NCBI RefSeq assembly: GCF_039555335.1 | Contig: NC_092629.1 | Location: 33,187,796 to 33,251,795 of the forward strand | DNA from: Amphiura filiformis | Lineage: Eukaryota; Echinodermata; Ophiuroidea; Amphilepidida; Amphiuridae | Length of the DNA stretch: 64,000 nucleotides | Direction: 5' to 3' | Shown: positions 57,481 through 64,000 of the stretch, piece after piece | How positions within the stretch are numbered: position 1 is the stretch's first letter | Layout: each line of letters begins with the position of its first letter | Position numbers and translations under genes: made by a program | The notes under the pieces: generated by a model | The model's database searches: none | The model's input: the letters and a program-made list of their open reading frames with translations, nothing else | Told to the model about the DNA's origin: nothing

Positions 57481-57634
57481 GTTTAGCCTTAGGGCCATGA
57501 TTTATGTGCAGTAAAATATACTATATAACTGCATGGATGAAATGATGACAATGCAATAATTGAACCTTTTGTTCGCAAAAAGCGGAAGTCATATTTTATA
57601 TTCATTGGTGCAAATTCCCCATTAAATCGCCCAT

Positions 57635-57824
57635 TTGGCTATTCCGGTTGAAATCCATACACCCCCTATGGAAGATGTATGACCTTAATCTTTCACACAG
57701 GGAGTGTGAATTTTAAATAGAGTTGCCTGAATGGTGACTCCATTTGAAATTCACACTCCCTGTGTAAGAGATAAAGGTCATGTCTTCCATAGGGGGTGTA
57801 TGGATATCAAATGGAATAGCCCAT
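57635..57824. mobile_element. TGGGCTATTCC MITE, copy 6
   Basis: GGCTATTCCGGTTGAAATCC to ATCAAATGGAATAGCCCA. It is a close relative of copy 5, from which it is separated by ~155 bp. Confidence 0.85.
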
Positions 57825-57891
57825 TTATCCTTAGAATTATCTGTGGGTATTGTACCCTGTAAACTGCACTTGCCCTGCTATGCTTGTGATT

Positions 57892-58316
57892 ATAAGGTGC
57901 GTTCAGACAGTGGTCACTAGCCACAAGACTAGCATCAAATTTGTTAGCCTCAAGGTGAAACTCTTGGTTAACGGCCATCTGAACTGTTTTGTGGTCAGCT
58001 AACCTGTACCCTCAAAATTTAGGGCCAGCTAGTCCTGGAACTCTATCCAAGTGTTAGCCAAGAGCTTGTACGCTGTGTGAATGCTACGTCGCACTTAGCC
58101 ATGAGTGGGATATTTGTCATGTTGTGTATGAGGAAACACAAGACTAGCTGAATGAAGCAGGATTTGGCCTTGATTCAGTCACGAGTCTATTGCTAGCTCT
58201 GCGCTAGGCTTGTGGTTAAGACTGTCATCTGGAGAGGCACTCTAGACTAGCGGTAGGTTTTTAAAGGCTCAAGTCTAACTAGTTTCAAGACTAGGGGCTG
58301 TCTGAACAGACCTATA
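57892..58316. mobile_element. TIR element rich in CTAG/GCTAG
   Basis: TATAAGGTGCGTTCAGACAG and its near inverse CTGTCTGAACAGACCTATA are the ends. The interior repeats CTAGC and ACTAG many times, like the motif-dense elements elsewhere in the window. Confidence 0.75.
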
Positions 58317-58867
58317 ATTATATAGAATAATACTGCTTTTTTGGGGCTTTCCACCATTGACCATAATATTCAAGCCAAACCAGGCATAGACTTCTTCGTA
58401 GTCCACTTGCCAATTGTGCATTATTCTGGCTATTAAATTTAAGCTTAAAACTCTGATTTAATTAATGAGTGCACAATTGATAGATTTTCACAACTGATCT
58501 TTTCAGTCACCGTCGCCTCTGTTTGTTAGCTTCCCAAGTGGACTACTGACTTTGCCTTGAGAGTTAGGCCAATTTCTGGCCTAACTAAAATTGGTGATGA
58601 TGTAATGCATCTTTAAAAATGAATCTGGCTTGTGATTGGTCGCCCAGATCTCGTTATTGTTTAAATCCTCCAGACGCGTACTGATACCATTATAACTATA
58701 CATGGTACACAACTATCTAGGGAATGCGGCGCTTTTGTGCTGGTGGATGAACGTATGCATCTAGCGCGTATTGTACCACCATGCTTAGTCTTGTGGTTAG
58801 ATTTTATTGATAAACAAGTATGATTGACAGTGTGTGAGTCCCGGGGTAAAGTTCTGCTTAAAGGTGA

Positions 58868-59156
58868 AAGTCCATAGTCGGTTTTTCGGATAATAAACTG
58901 GCAGATTCTAAAATTAGAATTGTTCAGTATTGAAGTGTCATTATAATTATGCCATTATGATATAATATAAGCCTCACGTAGGGCCTATAATTTACTTTTA
59001 CTGTCACAAATATAATTATATAGCCTAAACTTTTTCATAACCATTTTATACTAGTATTTTGATGTACTAAATATCAGTATAATTTCGAGTTCAACTGAAT
59101 GCGTTCATCATGATTAATAACATTTTTATTTATCAAAAATCGACTATGGCATAGTC
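58868..59156. mobile_element. Short TIR element
   Basis: AGTCCATAGTCGGTTTTT and AAAAATCGACTATGGCATAG are imperfect inverse ends around an AT-rich core. Confidence 0.6.
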
Positions 59157-59466
59157 TAAACCAGGCATGACACAATTACAAATTCTGTATAGGTGGTGAA
59201 CCAAACTACTTGCCTGCTGGACTATTAAGGCAGACTGGAAGGGACTATGACTTAGCAGTGTTTGCATTCAAATATTGAGACAAATAAAGCTGACCCACAA
59301 AAGGAATGGTATATATGGGTTCTAGAAGGGAAATCCTAAGGCTTGATATAAAGAGTGTCATTTCCACCCCATGTATATGATTTTTCTCAGGAGGGGAAAA
59401 TGTCCAAAACCTTTGTGTTGATATATTATTGGCCTTAACTTAAACACCAGAAAACCTATAGCAATA

Positions 59467-59768
59467 TACCGTATTCGTCCGAGTATAGTCCCACGTTCGA
59501 GTATAGTCCCACCCCCCATTTTTCGAAAAATTCCAGAAATTGTAAAAAAAAATGATTTTGGAGTGTCCCTGGACCTAGACCTAGATGCTAGGATCATTCA
59601 TGGTTGACCTAAAAAAAAAAAAAAAAAAGATGTTTTGTATTTTTAATATGAAAATTGATAATTTGTATTCATGTCATACTCTATTAATGATATCAAGATG
59701 CATTCAAATTCAATGCATTTTGATTTCACCTAAAAAACGGGTGGGACTATACTCGGACCAATACGGTA
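59467..59768. mobile_element. TACCGTATT-ended MITE
   Basis: TACCGTATTCGTCCGAGTAT and ATACTCGGACCAATACGGTA are inverse ends, with GTGGGACTATACTCGG next to the right one. Several tracts of A occupy the core. Confidence 0.85.
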
Positions 59769-60289
59769 AATGTGTTTATTGGCTTCCTTGACTCATTTCC
59801 TACAATATAATGTATTAATAATATTAACAAGTACACTGTACTTTTGTAGTTAAAACTTCTAAAACTGGACAAATCTGGCCCATGTCATCCCACCCACCTT
59901 AAGTGCATGGTTGGCACTGGAACTATGCAAGTTAACAAACTCTCTCACAAAAGTTTGGGGAATTTTTAAGCACTGTTCCTTTGGGTGTTTTAACTATATA
60001 CAATATAAACAAAAGTGTCAACAGATTAAATTATTGAAAAGGAAAATGAATAGCTGGGTACAGACAATATAGATAAGTCTGAACAACGTAAAATATTGTG
60101 CAATATAATTGAATTGGAATTCCCGTTGAAATCACTGCTTTGCCATTTGCTATTATATGTGGTTAATGAGCCTTGCAAATTGTACCTGCTGAATGAAAAT
60201 GCCTGATCCTGGGACTTTCCAAAATTACTAATGAGTATTGAAATACAGGCAACACACTTTATTCTGCTGTATTAAGAAGGAACTGTATA

Positions 60290-61290
60290 CATGAAACTTA
60301 ATTTCTTTCAACATTGAATCTCAATTGGTATTGCAAGAAGTGCATAAACCATATATAGTAGCGACAACTGCATGAAAGATTCGACACATCATTGTGAATA
60401 GTGAATACGGTGGAACTGTTAATGTCAAATACAGTTTAATATTTTGAGGAAAAGATGTACCGTCTCTGATATGTCATCAAATAAGTAGAAATTTGTTTCA
60501 ACATTGAGTCTCAACTACTGGTATTGCAACAAGCGTATACACCATGATAGTAGTGACAAATGCAAAGATTCTACGCAAACTAGAATCGGAGATGAAATGC
60601 TAGCAAGTCTAAGAAGATATTAATGACATATGTAGCTATGTGCCACTAAATTTGAGGAAGAATTAGTCATTTTGAACAGTGAGTACGTTGGAACTGTTAT
60701 TGTGAAATCCAGTTTAATGTTTGGAGAAAAAAGATCCAAAATGTATGTGTACTGTTCGTGATGTCAACAAATTTTTTACAACATTGAATCTCAACTGGTA
60801 TTGCAAGAAGTGTGTAAACCATAGTGGGCTTAAAATCGATCAGTCCCGTTGTTGCTATTCGCCTCCGATTGGTTCAAATAGTTAGTATGCGTATCGCGTT
60901 GATGCACACGCGCTGACCAGCGACAACTACAAAAATTCTACACAAACTAGGAGTTGAAAAGCTGCCACGGCAAGTCGAAGAAGATATTAATGTTGCTATG
61001 CAGCACTAAATTTGAGGAGGAAGTAGCCATTTTGAATAGTGAATAACATGGTGGAACTGTTTGCATGAAATCCAGTTTGTTTTGAGAATAAAGATGAAAA
61101 CATCATAAGTACTGTCTCTGATATCATCAAATAGCTCGAATTTTATATCATCATTGAATCTCAACTGGTATTGCAAGAAGCATATACACCATACATGTAG
61201 TAGTGACAACTGCAAAGATTCTACACAAACTAGAATTGGAGATGAAATGCTAGCAAGTCCAGGAAGACATAATCCCTGATGTCATCAAAA
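60290..61290. repeat. Degenerate long-unit tandem repeat upstream of the LRR receptor
   Basis: A block with CATTGAATCTCAACTGGTAT followed by TGCAAGAAG recurs at about 60311, 60502, 60782 and 61155. Between the blocks GAAATCCAGTTTAATGTTT and AGATATTAATG-type pieces also recur. Unit lengths vary from ~190 to ~370 bp. Confidence 0.75.
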
Positions 61291-61344
61291 TAGCTAGAGA
61301 GAGATTGTGCCTTTTCATCTGCAACCACAAATATCTACTTTGTC

Positions 61345-61612
61345 TGGTGATAGCACTAGGGTTACCAAAAATTTTCTGTCCGAATCGCTGGTCAGATAAT
61401 CGAAAAGTTGCCAAATTTTTCTCTTAACCATTGGATTCTATGGAAACGGAAACTACCCGCAGTCGCTTGTGCCAGTGTTGAAAAGTCGCCCAATTTTTCT
61501 CTTTTAACCATTGGTTTCTATGGGACAGGAAACTGTCAAAAGTACCAGAGATAATCTTCAAAAGTCACCCAGTTGGGCCACCAAATTGCAGGTTTGGCAA
61601 CACTGCTACACA
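61345..61612. mobile_element. Possible short TIR element
   Basis: TAGCACTAGGGTTACCAAA and TTTGGCAACACTGCTA are imperfect inverse ends. Internally ATTTTTCTCTT(A)ACCATTGG is directly repeated. Confidence 0.45.
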
Positions 61613-61829
61613 GTATTCATTAAATGTGTTTTTGCTGGAAGCAAGAAACATACAATAGGATTCAAGTGAACAAACCACCTTATGTCCGTAAGATCTCAAA
61701 ATAGCTAAAAAAAGGTACTGGAGTGACGTTAAAGATAGCATTGAAACAGAAAAATAAGCTTACAGTAGTAAGAAAATAAACTTGAAACCAATCCAATTTA
61801 TCTTGTGTGTGAATCTGACAGTATTCATA

Positions 61830-64000
61830 ATGGCACACAGATTGTACTTGTACCTTTTCCTGTTTTCACTTGTGATGATCTGTTTTGATTTAGCATCATC
61901 TGAATTGACTGAAACCAATGATACTGTAATATGTCAAAATCAACATTTCATTCTTTCCCGGAATGATACACTTACAATTCAGACATATAAGAACGAAACA
62001 TGCGACTATGTGGTATCCTCCTCTAATAACCACGGAATTACAGTGAATGTTCTTCAGTTGTCCCCTTGGTCCATTTTTAGCTACATTATCCTGGAAGAAT
62101 CGGGAGCAGAATGCTTGAATCGAACTTTTGGCTGGATTGAATTTATGCAGGTAGAACCATGCGCGATAGTTGTTAATTGCAGTACAGTTCGAATCAACAT
62201 GAGAGTGTCATCTATTTTGGAGATACAGGAGAGCAGTAACATTGCATCAACAAACACCTTTGAATATTCCAAATGGTTTGGTACAGGTAACCTTCGTACA
62301 TTTGAGAACTTGAAGTACCACCAGTGTAAAAATTTTCATATCGTTGATGAGATTTATCAAATGCCATATTATGAAATTCCCTATATCAGTCTACAAGAGT
62401 TAAACCCATCTCTCAAGATAACATTAGAAGGTGATCCATACTTCCACCCAGATGAACTTCCTGGATTTGTCCTTGATCTTCCAGATGATATGCTTTTAGC
62501 TGAATTCCCAGAATGTCCTAATGGCTGCTTCTGTACCCTACGCTTCCAGATGTTTTTTATTGACTGTCCAGATGTGTATGTTAGCAAGAACATTCTCCTA
62601 GTAGGTGAATCGACTGCTTTAATTCTCACAAACTCAACTGCAATAGATGTCTCTGACAGACAACTCACTCACATCGAGCCTCAATGCTTCCTCAATCGAT
62701 CAGATGCTATCATTTTATTGTTGAGTCAGAATAAGATGACAACAATTGGACTTGGTATTTTTGAAGGTTTAAAAAACATTCATACAGTGGACTTGTCTTT
62801 CAACCAAATCTCAAGAATAGAAGCTGGTTCATTTTCACATTTGTACAAATTAAAACGGTTACTGTTAAATGTAAATATGCTACAGTATATTTCACATAGT
62901 TGGTTAGATGGTTTAGTCAATGTACAGGTACTGTATTTAGGTGGAAATACTATTAAGGAAGTAGAATCAGATTTATTTTTACAGATTCAGATGCTAAAGG
63001 TCTTGTCTTTACCTGCTTGCCATTTATCCCAATTGAAAAACCTTCCAAATGACCTGTTGTTATTGGATATTGCATCAAATATTTTCTCCAACTTTCCCAC
63101 AAATCTGCCAAAGAATTTAACCCATTTATCCTTAAATAACAACCATTTAGCTCTGAACCAAACAACACTGTACGATATATCTACTTTGATATCACTAGTA
63201 CTTTCACACAATAATTTATCTGTCATTCCAAGTGACACAATCAGTCATCTTTCTACTTTAAAACGCCTTTACTTGGACTCTAATACTTTAGAGAAATTAG
63301 AAATAGACCTTTTTGATAAGTTAACGAAGTTAGAAATATTATCTCTATTTAACAACATCATTGAATCATTGCCATCAGGTGTATTCAGTGATCTTCATCA
63401 ATTGCAAGAGCTTTGGCTGTATGGGAACAAACTCAATGTGATACAAAGTGACCTTTTTAATAGTTTGACAAAGCTAGAAATATTAGATCTGCATAAAAAT
63501 AACATTGAATCATTACCATCAGATGTATTCAGTGATCTTCATCAGTTGCAAGAGCTTGGGCTAAATGGGAACAAACTCAATGTGATACAAAGTGACCTTT
63601 TTAATAGTTTGACAAAGCTAGAAATATTAGATCTGCATAAAAATAACATTGAATCATTACCATCAGGTGTATTCAGAGATCTTCATCAGTTGCAAAAGCT
63701 TGGGCTAAATGGGAACAAACTCAATGTGATACAAAGTGACCTTTTCGATAGTTTGACAAAGCTAGAAATATTAGATATGGATGAAAATAACATTGAATCA
63801 TTACCATCAGGTGTATTCAGAGATCTTCATCAAATGCAAGAGCTTGGGCTAAATGGGAACAAACTCAATGTGATACAAAGTGACCTCTATAATAATTTGA
63901 CAAAGTTAGAGAAATTAGATCTGGGTGAAAATAACATTGAATCATTACCATCAGGTGTATTCAGAGATCTTCATCAGTTGCAAGAGCTTGGGCTAAATGG
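61830..64000 (+). CDS. Leucine-rich-repeat receptor, probable Toll-like receptor (3' part outside window)
   Basis: A single open frame of 723 codons starts at the first ATG after an in-frame stop (61755) and runs off the window. Residues 1-24 are a signal peptide (hydrophobic LYLYLFLFSLVMICF, then ASS). Residues 25-228 are a non-LRR, N-glycosylation-rich region. An LRRNT-type cap follows (CPNGCFC, Cys229, 233, 235 and 246), then LRRs from about residue 290 (SFNQISRIEAGSFSHLYKLK). From ~485 on, near-identical 48-residue units each hold two 24-residue LRRs. Toll-like receptors detect microbial or endogenous ligands, and many invertebrate ones are intronless, which fits. No transmembrane or TIR domain is visible because the end is missing, so a secreted or other LRR receptor is possible. 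Confidence 0.85.
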   Translation, partial: MAHRLYLYLFLFSLVMICFDLASSELTETNDTVICQNQHFILSRNDTLTIQTYKNETCDYVVSSSNNHGITVNVLQLSPWSIFSYIILEESGAECLNRTFGWIEFMQVEPCAIVVNCSTVRINMRVSSILEIQESSNIASTNTFEYSKWFGTGNLRTFENLKYHQCKNFHIVDEIYQMPYYEIPYISLQELNPSLKITLEGDPYFHPDELPGFVLDLPDDMLLAEFPECPNGCFCTLRFQMFFIDCPDVYVSKNILLVGESTALILTNSTAIDVSDRQLTHIEPQCFLNRSDAIILLLSQNKMTTIGLGIFEGLKNIHTVDLSFNQISRIEAGSFSHLYKLKRLLLNVNMLQYISHSWLDGLVNVQVLYLGGNTIKEVESDLFLQIQMLKVLSLPACHLSQLKNLPNDLLLLDIASNIFSNFPTNLPKNLTHLSLNNNHLALNQTTLYDISTLISLVLSHNNLSVIPSDTISHLSTLKRLYLDSNTLEKLEIDLFDKLTKLEILSLFNNIIESLPSGVFSDLHQLQELWLYGNKLNVIQSDLFNSLTKLEILDLHKNNIESLPSDVFSDLHQLQELGLNGNKLNVIQSDLFNSLTKLEILDLHKNNIESLPSGVFRDLHQLQKLGLNGNKLNVIQSDLFDSLTKLEILDMDENNIESLPSGVFRDLHQMQELGLNGNKLNVIQSDLYNNLTKLEKLDLGENNIESLPSGVFRDLHQLQELGLN
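63283..64000 (+). repeat. 144-bp coding tandem repeat (LRR pairs)
   Basis: Equivalent bases lie at 63323, 63467, 63611, 63755 and 63899, an exact 144-bp period. The first unit is diverged, the later ones nearly identical at DNA level. The array continues beyond the window. Confidence 0.95.

Overview
The window is gene-poor, repeat-dense animal DNA. Spliced exons with GT-AG junctions, long introns, several LINE families, many terminal-inverted-repeat (TIR) elements and tRNA-like SINE heads all point to a metazoan. An apparently intronless leucine-rich-repeat receptor and the general repeat style suggest a marine invertebrate deuterostome, perhaps an echinoderm. That placement is an inference; no species-level marker was read.

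Three genes can be supported. (1) On the minus strand, 12350-16705, are the last four coding exons of a protein whose N-terminal visible part resembles the second half of a calponin-homology (CH) domain, followed by a short coiled segment, a Ser/Thr/Pro-rich tail and an acidic C-terminus. (2) On the plus strand, 29027-50793, are twelve exons of the DNA repair translocase RAD54. They keep one frame for 296 codons, from the start codon to the first two residues of the DEGH box. The rest of the ATPase was not found in the window. (3) On the plus strand from 61830 to the window end is the 5' part (723 codons, open) of a secreted or membrane leucine-rich-repeat protein, probably a Toll-like receptor. 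It carries a recent 144-bp tandem expansion that encodes pairs of repeats.

Layout: 1-2740 decayed LINE (minus). 2741-12200 a mosaic of TIR elements, a minisatellite interrupted by a small transposon, one hAT-like element and two TTAA-flanked elements. 12350-16705 CH-like gene with elements in its introns. 16750-28840 more TIR elements, tRNA-like SINEs, simple repeats and a LINE remnant split by a hAT-like element. 29027-50793 RAD54, with introns that hold an antisense LINE, a 4.4-kb nested DNA element, hAT-like elements and SINEs. 50794-61830 a second 2.4-kb-family element in inverted orientation, a second TTAA-flanked element and tandem repeats. 61830-64000 the leucine-rich-repeat receptor.

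The three genes show no functional linkage. RAD54 acts in homologous recombination in the nucleus, the LRR protein is extracellular, and the CH-like protein is probably cytoskeletal. The least conventional material is in the non-autonomous DNA elements: two families (38281-42732 with 53149-55807, and 38791-40808) have no coding potential but carry arrays of short motifs in both orientations, and two CACTG-ended elements are packed with GACTC or TTAGT motifs.
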